A DNA stretch of 64,000 nt from Rhodococcus sp. 1163. GTDB lineage: Bacteria > Actinomycetota > Actinomycetes > Mycobacteriales > Mycobacteriaceae. Below, in pieces: positions 45,503 through 54,413 of this stretch. A program made the position numbers and the translations under genes. Each line of letters opens with the position of its first letter. Position 1 is the stretch's first letter. Where the stretch lies: positions 1 through 64,000 of the forward strand of contig NZ_MKKX01000033.1 of assembly GCF_002091985.1 (NCBI RefSeq). Direction: 5' to 3'. The notes under the pieces were generated by a model, which was not told the origin of the DNA, ran no database searches, and saw nothing but the letters and a program-made list of their open reading frames with translations.

Positions 45503-46621
45503 TCAGGCGATCTGGCCCCACCCGTCGACGGATTCGGGGGTGCGGGGCGCAGGCCCGGTGTAGATGGCCGCCGGGCGTACGAGCTTTCCGAGTCGCTTCT
45601 GTTCCATGATGTGCGCGCACCAGCCGGCGGTGCGGCCACAGGTGAACATCGCAGGCATCATGTGCGGGGGAACCTCGGCAAAATCGAGGATCACCGCGGC
45701 CCAGAACTCGACGTTGGTTTCGATTGCGCGGTCGGGGCGACGCTCACGCAGTTCGGTGAGCGCGGCCTGCTCGAGCGCAGCAGCGGCCTCGTAGCGGGGT
45801 GCACCGAGTCGCTTTGCGGTTGCACGCAGCACCCGGGCGCGGGGATCCTCGGCGCGGTAGACACGGTGCCCGAAGCCCATGAGCTTTTCTTTGCGGTCGA
45901 GGATTCCCTTGACGAGTCCGCGGGGGTCGTCGGTCTTTTCGACCTCTTCGATCATCGGCAGCACTCGGGCCGGTGCGCCACCGTGCAACGGGCCGGACAT
46001 GGCGCCGATCGCTCCGGACAGCGCCGCGGCGACGTCGGCTCCGGTGGAGGCGATGACTCTCGCGGTGAATGTCGAAGCATTCATACCGTGCTCGGCCGCG
46101 GAGACCCAGTAGGCGTCGATGGCCTCGGTGTGTGCCGGGTCCGGGTCACCCTTCCATCGAGTCATGAAGCGGGCGGTGACGGTTTCGCACTGATCGATCC
46201 GCTTCTGCGGCACAGCAGGCTGGTGGATTCCGCGAGCGGACTGTGCGACGTAGGACAGTGCCATCACGGACGCGCGGGCGAGCTGGTCGCGGGCGGTGGC
46301 GTCGTCGATGTCCAGTAGCGGCTCGTAGCCCCAGATCGGTGCGAGCATCGCAAGACCTGCCTGGACGTCGACGCGGACGTCACCGGTGTGGACCGGGAGC
46401 GGAAACGGCTCGGCGGGCGGCAACCCGGAGCCGAATTTTCCGTCGACGAGCAGCGCCCACACGTTGCCGAACGTCACACGCTTGGATACGAGGTCTTCGA
46501 TGTCGACGCCGCGATAACGCAGTGCGCCGCCGTCTTTGTCCGGTTCGGCGATGTCGGTGGTGAAGGCGACGACGCCCTCGAGGCCACTGACGAAATCTTC
46601 GGGGACCTGTTGAACAGCCAT
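45503..46621 (-). CDS. Citrate synthase, CitA-type
   Basis: This 372-residue enzyme condenses acetyl-CoA (or propionyl-CoA) with oxaloacetate. The catalytic residues sit in GPLHGGAPARV (His), GFGHRVYRAEDPR (His) and NVEFWAAVILDF (Asp region). It is shorter than the GltA-type enzyme at 49395 and resembles mycobacterial CitA (Rv0889c); a methylcitrate role is possible. ATG at 46621. Two synthases in the same window suggests division of labour. Confidence 0.93.
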   Translation of the reverse strand: MAVQQVPEDFVSGLEGVVAFTTDIAEPDKDGGALRYRGVDIEDLVSKRVTFGNVWALLVDGKFGSGLPPAEPFPLPVHTGDVRVDVQAGLAMLAPIWGYEPLLDIDDATARDQLARASVMALSYVAQSARGIHQPAVPQKRIDQCETVTARFMTRWKGDPDPAHTEAIDAYWVSAAEHGMNASTFTARVIASTGADVAAALSGAIGAMSGPLHGGAPARVLPMIEEVEKTDDPRGLVKGILDRKEKLMGFGHRVYRAEDPRARVLRATAKRLGAPRYEAAAALEQAALTELRERRPDRAIETNVEFWAAVILDFAEVPPHMMPAMFTCGRTAGWCAHIMEQKRLGKLVRPAAIYTGPAPRTPESVDGWGQIA

Positions 46622-46745
46622 TGCCTGGACTCTCCTCGTAACGGTAATGCCCGGCTCCAGCCGTAGTGCCCGGTCCGGGCCGCGTCCGGGCGATCTCTTC
46701 AGGGAGAACTTTAGCCGGTCGTACTCGGGAGTAGCGTCTGGGTTC

Positions 46746-47393
46746 GTGCCGAACCAAAAATCACACCTTGCCGATTTGCGTGTCGACTACGGCACGGACA
46801 CCGACCTCGACGTCGGCCGACTGCGCAGCGGTTGGCTGCCGGTGGCACAGGAGTGGTTGGCCGAGGCCATCGAGGCCGACATCCCCGAACCGAACGCACT
46901 GGTCCTCGCCACCGTCGATGCCGCGGGACATCCGTCCACGCGCACGGTCCTGTGTAAGGGCCTCGACGTGGACGGCGTCGTTTTCTACACCAATTACGAC
47001 TCCGACAAGGGCCGCCAACTCGCCCACACGCCTTATGCGTCCGTGACGTTCCCGTGGATCGGTATCGGGCGTCAGCTGACCATTCGCGGCGCGGTCGAGC
47101 GGGTGTCCGCCGAGGACACGGCCGAGTACTTCGCCTCACGGCCGCGGGGATCGCAGCTGGGCGCGTGGGCATCGCAACAATCGCGCCCGGTGAGTTCGAG
47201 GGCAGTGCTCGAGCAGGCGCTCGAAGATGCGGACCGAAAGTTCGACGGCCAGGTGGTGCCCGTCCCTCCGCACTGGGGTGGGTTTCGGGTCCTGCCCGAC
47301 ACCGTCGAGTTCTGGCAGGGGCGAACAAACCGTCTACACAACCGAATTCGGTTCACGGTCGCGACGTCGGGAGTCGAGCGACTGCAGCCGTGA
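46746..47393 (+). CDS. pdxH: Pyridoxamine 5'-phosphate oxidase (PdxH)
   Basis: This 215-residue FMN enzyme oxidises pyridoxine or pyridoxamine phosphate to pyridoxal phosphate. The flavin- and substrate-binding stretches RTVLCKGLD, FYTNYDSDKGRQL, SRPRGSQLGAWAS and WGGFRVLPDTVEFWQGR with the C-terminal RLHNRI are all conserved. GTG at 46746 is the in-frame start. It is divergent from the citrate synthase gene. Confidence 0.95.
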   Translation: MPNQKSHLADLRVDYGTDTDLDVGRLRSGWLPVAQEWLAEAIEADIPEPNALVLATVDAAGHPSTRTVLCKGLDVDGVVFYTNYDSDKGRQLAHTPYASVTFPWIGIGRQLTIRGAVERVSAEDTAEYFASRPRGSQLGAWASQQSRPVSSRAVLEQALEDADRKFDGQVVPVPPHWGGFRVLPDTVEFWQGRTNRLHNRIRFTVATSGVERLQP

Positions 47394-47443
47394 CCTGCCT
47401 TCATTCGCTATAGAGTCACCGGAGAAGACTCCCAGCGTGGACA

Positions 47444-48388
47444 ATGACACCCATGCCTGACGAACGAAGCGCCAGCGAGACCTATCGATTGGTCAGTGGG
47501 AAGTACCGAGCCGAGATCGTCTCCACGGGCGCAGGCCTGCGCATGCTCGAGTTCGACGGCTCGCCGCTGACCGAGACGTATGCAGCGGGAACCAAGGCGC
47601 CACTGTCTGCCGGGCTGGTGCTCGCGCCCTGGCCCAACCGAGTCGCCGACGGCAGATTCACCTTCGGTGGCATCGAGCATCAGCTCGAGATCACCGAACC
47701 TACCCGTAACAACGCCAGTCACGGGTTCGTGCGACGCGTCGAGTGGTCCGTCGTCGATCGGTCGGACGCCCGCGTCGTGCAGACGGTGGACATCGGTGAG
47801 CAGAAGGGATGGCCGTATCCGTTGACGCTGACCGTGGCGCACGAACTGACACCCGACGGATTGGTCGTGACGGCCACCGCAGAGAACGTCGGAAGTACCG
47901 CTGCCCCGTTCGGGATGGGTTTTCATACTTTCGTGCGCGTCGGGGATGTTCCGCTGGACGACTGCACCCTCGAGTTCTCGGCGGGCACCAGATTGCAGCT
48001 CGATCCCGAGCGCATGCTGCCCAACGGACCTTCCGTCGAGACTGCGGGGACGGATTACGACTTCCGAACGCCGAAGTCGTTGAAGGGTGTCTGGCTCGAT
48101 ACTCCCTTCAGCGCCGAGCTTCCCGACGTCGACGGCCGTGCGCAGCACATTCTTCGGGCACCGGACGGGACCGCGACGGTGCTGTGGACCGACCGTGAAT
48201 TCGACTGGGTGCAGGTCTTCACGGCCGATCCTGCGCACGATCAGGCCTATCCGGATCGGGGTCGGGCGTTGGCGATCGAGCCGATGACATGCCCGCCCGA
48301 CGCGTTGAACTCCGAGATCGATCTACTGGTTCTGCAACCGGGACAGTCGTGGTCCGGGACGTGGGGAATGGAGTACCGGTCGGCATGA
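47444..48388 (+). CDS. Aldose 1-epimerase-family protein
   Basis: This 314-residue beta-sandwich protein belongs to the galactose mutarotase-like superfamily: LAPWPNRVADGRFTF (His/Arg-bearing loop region), NNASHGFVRRVEW, PFGMGFHTFV and AIEPMTCPPDA carry the expected catalytic His and Glu regions. It interconverts anomers of an aldose or phosphosugar. ATG at 47444, with 47453 as alternative. It overlaps the sugar kinase gene by 4 bp (ATGA), suggesting a shared sugar pathway. Confidence 0.88.
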   Translation: MTPMPDERSASETYRLVSGKYRAEIVSTGAGLRMLEFDGSPLTETYAAGTKAPLSAGLVLAPWPNRVADGRFTFGGIEHQLEITEPTRNNASHGFVRRVEWSVVDRSDARVVQTVDIGEQKGWPYPLTLTVAHELTPDGLVVTATAENVGSTAAPFGMGFHTFVRVGDVPLDDCTLEFSAGTRLQLDPERMLPNGPSVETAGTDYDFRTPKSLKGVWLDTPFSAELPDVDGRAQHILRAPDGTATVLWTDREFDWVQVFTADPAHDQAYPDRGRALAIEPMTCPPDALNSEIDLLVLQPGQSWSGTWGMEYRSA

Positions 48389-49323
48389 CGATTCTTGTCT
48401 GTGGCGAAGCTCTCGTGGACCTCGTGCCCGTGCACGAAGGCCCGTTGTTGTCTCCGAAGCTCGGCGGGGGACCGTTCAATGTCGCGGTCACGCTCGGGCG
48501 GCTCGGTTCCTCGGTCGCGTTTCTGTCACGGGTATCGACCGATCCTTTCGGTGAGCAGATCCTCGGCAGCCTGCGCGACGCCGGTGTCGACACGTCCTGG
48601 GTGCAACGAGGCGCGGAACCGACGACGTTGGCAATGACGACGCTCGCCGACGACGGGAGCGCGCAGTACTCGTTCTACGCCGACGGCACGGCCGACCGTC
48701 TCGTGGCGGATCCTGGTCAACTCCCCGACGAGATCACCGCGCTGTCTTTTGGCACGTTGTCGCTGCTGTACGAACCGGGGGCTTCGGTGTACGCCGCATT
48801 GCTTCACCGCGCGCACGCTGCCGGGAAGTTGACGATGCTCGACCCGAACATCAGGCCGGCGGCCATCGACAGTCCGAGCGGGGACATCACCGCCGACGGT
48901 TTCCGGAAGAGATTCAAGACGTGGTTGCCCGCGGTCGACATACTGAAGGTCTCGGAGGACGATTCCCACTGGCTGGGATCGGGCCCGGAGGGTACTTCGG
49001 TCGACGACTGGCTCGCGAGCGGCGTGACCGCAGTGGTGATGACTCGCGGCGGCGACGGCGTATCGGTGTTCACCGCGAGTGGCGAAATAAGCGTCCCCGG
49101 GGTACCGGTGGATGTCGTCGACACCATCGGCGCAGGTGACACCATCCACGGCGCACTACTCCACTTCTTGGAAGAGGAGAACATTCTCACATCTGGCGCA
49201 CTGAGTGAGATGATCAAGGAAGAGTGGCAGCGAGCACTGAGATTCGCCGCACGGGCCGCAGCCATCACGGTTTCGCGTCCAGGTGCGGACCCTCCGTGGG
49301 CGTCCGAGGCGCCGAGAGACTAG
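48385..49323 (+). CDS. PfkB-family carbohydrate kinase (fructokinase-like)
   Basis: This 312-residue sugar kinase has GGGPFNVAVTLGRLG (substrate region, about 27-41) and the ATP/anion-hole motif DTIGAGDTIHGALLHF (about 250-265) with the catalytic Asp. It most resembles fructokinase/ribokinase members. It is translationally coupled to the epimerase, which likely supplies the correct anomer. The phosphorylated sugar is not determined. Confidence 0.9.
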   Translation: MTILVCGEALVDLVPVHEGPLLSPKLGGGPFNVAVTLGRLGSSVAFLSRVSTDPFGEQILGSLRDAGVDTSWVQRGAEPTTLAMTTLADDGSAQYSFYADGTADRLVADPGQLPDEITALSFGTLSLLYEPGASVYAALLHRAHAAGKLTMLDPNIRPAAIDSPSGDITADGFRKRFKTWLPAVDILKVSEDDSHWLGSGPEGTSVDDWLASGVTAVVMTRGGDGVSVFTASGEISVPGVPVDVVDTIGAGDTIHGALLHFLEEENILTSGALSEMIKEEWQRALRFAARAAAITVSRPGADPPWASEAPRD

Positions 49324-49394
49324 TTTCTCTATCGACTGAAGATTGTGTCCGATCTAAGTACATGTCCGTTACCAGAGTTCGAGAGGGACCATTC

Positions 49395-50693
49395 GTGCCC
49401 GCTGAGAATGAAGCAAAAGCCACCCTCACCTATCCCGGTGGCGAACACGTCATGTCCATTGCCAAGGCAAGTGATGGCAATGACGGTATCGAACTGGGAA
49501 AGTTGCTGGCTGACACCGGTTACACGACGCTCGACGGTGGTTTCGTCAACACTGCGTCGACGAAGTCGGCCATCACCTACATCGATGGTGACAAGGGAAT
49601 CCTGCGTTATCGCGGGTACCCGATCGAACAGCTTGCCGGTAAGTCTTCGTTCATCGAGGTCAGCTACCTGCTGATCTACGGCGAGCTGCCCACGGATGAT
49701 CAGCTCGAGACCTTCACCGACAAGATCCGGCGACACACGCTGCTGCACGAGGACCTCAAGCGGTTCTTCGACGGTTTCCCGCGCAACGCGCACCCCATGC
49801 CGGTGTTGTCGAGTGCCGTCAACGCACTGTCGGCGTACTACCAGGATTCGCTGGATCCCGACGACCCCGAGCAGGTGGAGTTGTCGACCATCCGCTTGCT
49901 GGCCAAGCTGCCGACCATCGCGGCGTACGCCTACAAGAAGTCCGTCGGCCAGCCGTTCCTGTACCCGGACAACTCGAAGAGCCTCGTGGAGAACTTCCTG
50001 CGTATGACGTTCGGCTTCCCAGCCGAGCCGTACGAGGTCGATCCCGAAATCGTCAAGGCACTCGACATGCTTCTCATCCTGCACGCCGATCACGAGCAGA
50101 ACTGTTCGACGTCGACGGTTCGTCTCGTCGGTTCCTCGGATGCAAACCTGTTCACGTCCATCTCCGGTGGCATCAACGCACTGTGGGGCCCGCTGCACGG
50201 CGGCGCCAACCAGGCAGTCCTCGAGATGCTCGACAAGATCAAGGCCGAGGGCGGTGACGCAACCGACTTCGTCAATCGCGTCAAGAACAAGGAAGACGGC
50301 GTGAAGCTCATGGGCTTCGGGCATCGCGTCTACAAGAGCTTCGATCCGCGCGCGACGCTGGTCAAGGAAACTGCGCACACGATCCTCTCGAAGCTGGGCA
50401 ACGGTGACGAACTCCTCGACATCGCGCTCAAGTTGGAAGAGACCGCGTTGACCGACGATTACTTCGTCGAGCGCAAGCTCTACCCGAACGTGGACTTCTA
50501 CACCGGACTGATCTACCGCGCGATGGGCTTCCCGCCGCGCATGTTCACGGTGTTGTTCGCCATGGGCCGGCTCCCCGGCTGGATTGCGCACTGGCGCGAG
50601 ATGCACGAGGACCCGACCACCAAGATCGGGCGTCCGCGTCAGATCTACACCGGTTACACCGAGCGGGACTACAAGGATCTCGGTGCCCGCTAG
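49395..50693 (+). CDS. gltA: Citrate synthase GltA
   Basis: This 432-residue enzyme is the main, hexameric-type TCA-cycle citrate synthase, very like mycobacterial GltA2. The active-site motifs GPLHGGANQAV (His), GFGHRVYKSFDPRA (His) and NVDFYTGLIYRA (Asp) are present. GTG at 49395 is preferred because GAGAGGG is 7 nt upstream and the protein begins at the family N-terminus; ATG 49362 would add 11 residues. A strong terminator follows. Confidence 0.97.
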   Translation: MPAENEAKATLTYPGGEHVMSIAKASDGNDGIELGKLLADTGYTTLDGGFVNTASTKSAITYIDGDKGILRYRGYPIEQLAGKSSFIEVSYLLIYGELPTDDQLETFTDKIRRHTLLHEDLKRFFDGFPRNAHPMPVLSSAVNALSAYYQDSLDPDDPEQVELSTIRLLAKLPTIAAYAYKKSVGQPFLYPDNSKSLVENFLRMTFGFPAEPYEVDPEIVKALDMLLILHADHEQNCSTSTVRLVGSSDANLFTSISGGINALWGPLHGGANQAVLEMLDKIKAEGGDATDFVNRVKNKEDGVKLMGFGHRVYKSFDPRATLVKETAHTILSKLGNGDELLDIALKLEETALTDDYFVERKLYPNVDFYTGLIYRAMGFPPRMFTVLFAMGRLPGWIAHWREMHEDPTTKIGRPRQIYTGYTERDYKDLGAR

Positions 50694-50708
50694 TTCGTGA
50701 AGCCTTCG

Positions 50709-50746
50709 CGAAAGCCGCCGCCTCCGAAAGGAGTCGGCGGCTTTCG
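50709..50746. terminator. Terminator after gltA
   Basis: CGAAAGCCGCCG and CGGCGGCTTTCG form a 12-bp perfect outer stem, with an inner CTCC/GGAG stem and a GAAA tetraloop. It lies 15 bp past the gltA stop. The A-rich and T-rich arm ends could serve the converging nitrilase gene too. Confidence 0.88.
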
Positions 50747-50775
50747 TCGTATCCGTCGAGGGTAAGAGCCGAGGG

Positions 50776-51570
50776 CTAGAACTGCCGACGATTCGCCAGC
50801 ACCGGCAGCTTCGCGCGGATCGGTGCTACGAGCGCGGCATCGATATCGACGGTGAGTAGGCCAGGCGTGGCGTCGAGTTCACCGAGAATTTCCCCGGTCG
50901 GGGAGCTGACGACGCTGTGGCCGACGCCCAGTGGGGCCGTGCCCCCGGCGTTGTCGGGTTCGGCTTGATCACAGGCCGCGACGAAGGCCGTGGAGTCGAG
51001 CGCCCGTGCTCGTGCCAGCAGTGACCACTGTTCGACCTTGCCGGGACCGGAGCCCCAGGATGCAGGCACGACGATCAGTTCCGCACCCAGATCCCCGAGC
51101 CGCTGGAACAATGATGGGAACCGCAGATCGTAACAAGTGGCAAACCCGACGGTGACGTCGTCGATCGTGAGAACGAGTGGATCCGACCCAGGTGCGACGG
51201 TGTCGGATTCGGCGAAACCGAAGGCGTCGAACAGGTGGATCTTGTCGTAGTGCGCCTCGGTGGTGGGGCCGGTGATCAGCAGGGTGTTGCCGACTCTGCC
51301 GTTGTCGGCCGGGGTGAACATCCCTGCCACGACGGTGATACCGATCCGCTGCGCGATCTCGCGGACCGCGTCGGCCCACGGACCGTCGAGGGGTTCGGCG
51401 ACGCCTCGAATCGGACCCGAGAAGCATCGCATCATCGCCTCGGGGAACACGACGAGTGATGATCCGGCAGCGGCTGCGGCACGGGTGTGTGTCTCGATGA
51501 TCTTCAGGTTGTCGGCCGGTTCGGTACCGCTGGTGACTTGCGCGAGGCTGATCCGGATCGTTCTGCTCAT
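50776..51570 (-). CDS. Carbon-nitrogen hydrolase (nitrilase superfamily, Nit-like)
   Basis: This 264-residue amidase has the catalytic Glu (FPEAMM, E44), Lys (HYDKIHLFDAFG) and Cys (TCYDLRFPSLFQ) triad. The sequence most resembles the Nit1/Nit2 group that hydrolyses deaminated glutathione or 2-oxoglutaramate, so a metabolite-repair role is likely. ATG at 51570 has AGGAGAT upstream. It ends convergent to gltA. Confidence 0.92.
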   Translation of the reverse strand: MSRTIRISLAQVTSGTEPADNLKIIETHTRAAAAAGSSLVVFPEAMMRCFSGPIRGVAEPLDGPWADAVREIAQRIGITVVAGMFTPADNGRVGNTLLITGPTTEAHYDKIHLFDAFGFAESDTVAPGSDPLVLTIDDVTVGFATCYDLRFPSLFQRLGDLGAELIVVPASWGSGPGKVEQWSLLARARALDSTAFVAACDQAEPDNAGGTAPLGVGHSVVSSPTGEILGELDATPGLLTVDIDAALVAPIRAKLPVLANRRQF

Positions 51571-51650
51571 CTTCGATCTCCTGATTGACGTTTCTCGAGT
51601 GCTGTCAGCAATGGTATGCAATCGCGTTGTTGGCTCAGCGTTATCCGACG

Positions 51651-51711
51651 CCGATTCGCTGACCTGCGAAAATGGACCAATTCTCATACCTGCTCCGATC
51701 CGCTGACCTGC
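51651..51711. repeat. 17-bp direct repeat pair upstream of the FKBP gene
   Basis: CCGATTCGCTGACCTGC (51651-51667) and CCGATCCGCTGACCTGC (51695-51711) differ at one base and start 44 bp apart, about four helical turns. They lie just upstream of the FKBP start (51731) and in the leader of the divergent nitrilase gene. A regulator site or a small duplication are both possible. Confidence 0.5.
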
Positions 51712-51730
51712 ACAACGTAAAGTCGAGCGA

Positions 51731-52090
51731 ATGACGAAACCAGTGATCGAGTTTCAGGCTGGACCTCCCCCCACCGATCTGGTCGTGGTGGACCTGGTCG
51801 AAGGTGACGGTGCCGAGGCTGTTGCAGGCGGCGATGTGGAAGTTCACTACATCGGCGTCGAGTTCGACTCCGGTGAAGAGTTCGACTCCTCGTGGAGTCG
51901 TGGGGAGTCGATCCAGTTCCCGCTGCGCGGCCTGATCCAGGGCTGGCAGGACGGAATCCCCGGCATGAAGGTCGGCGGCCGACGTCAGCTGACCATCCCA
52001 CCCGAGCTCGCATACGGTCCCGCAGGCGCAGGTCACCGCCTCTCCGGCAAGACCCTCGTGTTCGTGATCGACCTGCTCGACGTCAAATAG
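51731..52090 (+). CDS. FKBP-type peptidyl-prolyl cis-trans isomerase
   Basis: This 119-residue protein is a single cytoplasmic FKBP domain that catalyses proline isomerisation during folding. The core signature is VHYIGVEFDSGEEFDSSW, LIQGWQDGIPGMKVGGRRQL and IPPELAYGPAGAGHRL, complete for the family. There is no signal peptide. ATG at 51731. Confidence 0.95.
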   Translation: MTKPVIEFQAGPPPTDLVVVDLVEGDGAEAVAGGDVEVHYIGVEFDSGEEFDSSWSRGESIQFPLRGLIQGWQDGIPGMKVGGRRQLTIPPELAYGPAGAGHRLSGKTLVFVIDLLDVK

Positions 52091-52111
52091 GCCTTTCGGG
52101 TCCGTCGACGT

Positions 52112-53416
52112 TCACGCCAGGGTCTGGTCTTCGAGCTCGAGAACCAACCTGGCGCCGCCCAGAGGGCTGTCGGTGAAGTAAGCGCGGCCACCGTGCAGCT
52201 CGGCCTGCTGCTCGACGAGCGCCAGGCCGAGTCCGGAACCACCCTTGGCTGCGGAGGCGCCGCGGTAGAAGCGTTCGAAGACCGCACTCCGCTCCTCTTC
52301 CGGCAGGCCCGTTCCGTTGTCGTCGACGATGACGGTGACGCGGGTGCCGTCCCGTTCGATCGTGACGGTCACCGCGTCGGCGCCGCCGTGGCGAACTGCG
52401 TTGGTCAGTGCATTGCCCATCGCCAGCCGAAGTCCGGTGGGTAGAGCGCGCATCGACACCGACGGTTCGGACTCGATGTGCACCGCCAATCCCGGATGCT
52501 GCCGCATGGCGTCTTGGGCGGCGATATCGCAGATCTCCACCACATCGGTTTGGACGCGGTCGCTGTCGCTGGACAACTCGCCAGAGGCCAGTCGTTCGAG
52601 CGCAGCGAGTGTAGTTTCCACTCGCCCCTGGGTGCGCTCGAGGTCGTTCAGAATCTCCTGTCGCTGAGCAGGTCCGAGATCGAGCGTGCTGAGTACCTCG
52701 ATATCGGTGCGCATTGCTGTCAGCGGAGTGCGTAACTCGTGAGCGGAGACTGCGGCGAAGTCTCGGGCAGTGGACAGTGCGGCGTTGGTGCGGTCCTGGG
52801 CGTCGTTGACGCGTTGGAGCATTCCGCCGATGGCGACGGCGAGTTCGTCGGCTTCGCGTACCCCGGTCTTCGTGTCCGGTGGCATCGGCGGCTGGGCGCT
52901 GACCTGGCGGGTCAGCTCGACCAGCGGTCGGACTGCGCGTCCGCCGAACAGCCAGCCGAGTCCGGTCGAGACGGCGATCGCGCCGAGGCCCACGAAGATG
53001 ACCTGCTTCTGCTGCTCGTCGGTGACCTGCTGTGCTTCGATGGCCGGCACTCCGATAGCTATCGAAATATCAGCCAGGGACACAGTTTTGGTGGTGTAGA
53101 CCCGAAATCGCTGACCGTTCACATCGACGGTGGCCGAGCCTTCTCCTAGATCGGGAAGCTGAATGGGTGTCGAGGCACGGACGGTATCGCCGGTTCGGAT
53201 CGTCACCGCGAATGCCGCGGACAGTTGATCGAGGAATGTCTCGAGCACAGCAGCATTGGGAACGAGCGCCTGCGATGCCGTCGTCAACCGCTCGTCGAGC
53301 TGATTGACGTTGTTGCGTGAGATCGCAACAGAGGTCACCACCGCGAGAGCTGCGACGACGAGAGTGGCGCCCAGCGCTGTTGCCGCGGCGACGCGCGCTC
53401 GCAACGAGAACCTCAT
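52112..53416 (-). CDS. prrB: Sensor histidine kinase PrrB
   Basis: This 434-residue kinase has two membrane segments (about 8-30 and 142-164) flanking an extracytoplasmic sensor, then HAMP, a HisKA helix pair with the phosphorylated His in [15 protein letters not shown] (about 233), and an HATPase domain with [11 protein letters not shown] and [12 protein letters not shown]. It is collinear with mycobacterial PrrB (Rv0902c). It overlaps prrA by 4 bp (ATGA), so both are coupled. Signal unknown. Confidence 0.94.
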   Translation of the reverse strand: MRFSLRARVAAATALGATLVVAALAVVTSVAISRNNVNQLDERLTTASQALVPNAAVLETFLDQLSAAFAVTIRTGDTVRASTPIQLPDLGEGSATVDVNGQRFRVYTTKTVSLADISIAIGVPAIEAQQVTDEQQKQVIFVGLGAIAVSTGLGWLFGGRAVRPLVELTRQVSAQPPMPPDTKTGVREADELAVAIGGMLQRVNDAQDRTNAALSTARDFAAVSAHELRTPLTAMRTDIEVLSTLDLGPAQRQEILNDLERTQGRVETTLAALERLASGELSSDSDRVQTDVVEICDIAAQDAMRQHPGLAVHIESEPSVSMRALPTGLRLAMGNALTNAVRHGGADAVTVTIERDGTRVTVIVDDNGTGLPEEERSAVFERFYRGASAAKGGSGLGLALVEQQAELHGGRAYFTDSPLGGARLVLELEDQTLA

Positions 53417-54117
53417 GACGGCACCCGAAGAACGAACCCGACGCCGCGGACCGTGTGCAGCACCCTGGGCGCGCCCCCGACTTCAAGCTTGCGACGCAGG
53501 TATCCGACGAAGACGTCGACCACATTGGTGTCGGCTACGAAGTCGTAGCCCCATACGAGTTCGAGCAACCGCTCGCGCGTGAGCACGACGCCCTTGTTGC
53601 GAGCAAGGATGGCCAGCAACTCGAATTCCCTTTTGGTGAGGTCGAGTTCGCGGCCGTTGCTGTGCGCGCGGTAGCCGGGCAGATCGACGGACAGTGCACC
53701 GATCGAGATCTCCGACGTCGATGCCGGGGCGGGTGGGGGCGCACTGGCTCGTCTCCGCAACATGGCATTGATCCGGGCGACGAGTTCGGCAAGAACGAAA
53801 GGTTTGGTCAGATAGTCATCGGCGCCGGATTCGAGGCCGGAGATTCGATCGTCGACCGACGCGCGCGCGCTCAGCACGCAGATCGGCACATCGTTACCCA
53901 TCGCACGCAAGGCCTTCACGACACTCGCGCCGTCGAGAATCGGCATGTTGATGTCCAGGACGACGACGTCCGGCGACCGGTTCGAGACCACGGTCAGAGC
54001 CGCTGCGCCGTCGGCGGCGGTGATCACCGTGAATCCGGAGAGCTGAAGTCCTCGTTGGAGCGAGGACAGGACGTCGTCGTCGTCGTCGACTACTAGCACT
54101 GTCGCAGATTCGGGCAC
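53413..54117 (-). CDS. prrA: OmpR-family response regulator PrrA
   Basis: This 234-residue regulator has a receiver domain with phospho-acceptor Asp in [13 protein letters not shown] (about 53), conserved Lys in [12 protein letters not shown] (about 104), and a winged-helix DNA-binding domain (about 140-232) ending [12 protein letters not shown]. It is the partner of PrrB and matches PrrA (Rv0903c), which is essential in mycobacteria. GTG at 54117. A small gene lies 13 bp upstream and may be in the same transcript. Confidence 0.95.
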   Translation of the reverse strand: MPESATVLVVDDDDDVLSSLQRGLQLSGFTVITAADGAAALTVVSNRSPDVVVLDINMPILDGASVVKALRAMGNDVPICVLSARASVDDRISGLESGADDYLTKPFVLAELVARINAMLRRRASAPPPAPASTSEISIGALSVDLPGYRAHSNGRELDLTKREFELLAILARNKGVVLTRERLLELVWGYDFVADTNVVDVFVGYLRRKLEVGGAPRVLHTVRGVGFVLRVPS

Positions 54118-54130
54118 TGCACCATTGTGC

Positions 54131-54337
54131 CTAGGCTGCCCAGCTGTCGACGGTCAACTGGCGTTCTTCGGGCGTTTTCGCGAAGAACTCCTCGAGCGCG
54201 CTTCGGCGCCTGAGGTCGGTGTCGAGCGACCATGCCACCGCGGGCGCCTGCGCATACAGGGCCTGGTAGTACTTCTCGAAGGTGCAAGTGCTGTTGACCA
54301 AGGACTGTGCGCCGGGGAATTTCGGTGTAGTTCTCAT
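54131..54337 (-). CDS. Small protein upstream of prrA
   Basis: This 68-residue protein ([11 protein letters not shown]...) is acidic and helical: [17 protein letters not shown] then [19 protein letters not shown] at 54337 has GGAGAGG about 9 nt upstream, supporting translation. It lies directly before prrA. I recognise no family; it may be a regulatory peptide or a spurious frame. Confidence 0.5.
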   Translation of the reverse strand: MRTTPKFPGAQSLVNSTCTFEKYYQALYAQAPAVAWSLDTDLRRRSALEEFFAKTPEERQLTVDSWAA

Positions 54338-54413
54338 GTAAGAGTTCCTCTCCTGGGGTGTTTCCCAAGGTAGGAGTCATTCTTACGGCCACTGTGAATG
54401 TCGAATGGGAGTT

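Noticed and set aside
49329..50606. 425-codon minus-strand frame
   Set aside because: Antisense to gltA, whose active-site motifs are intact.
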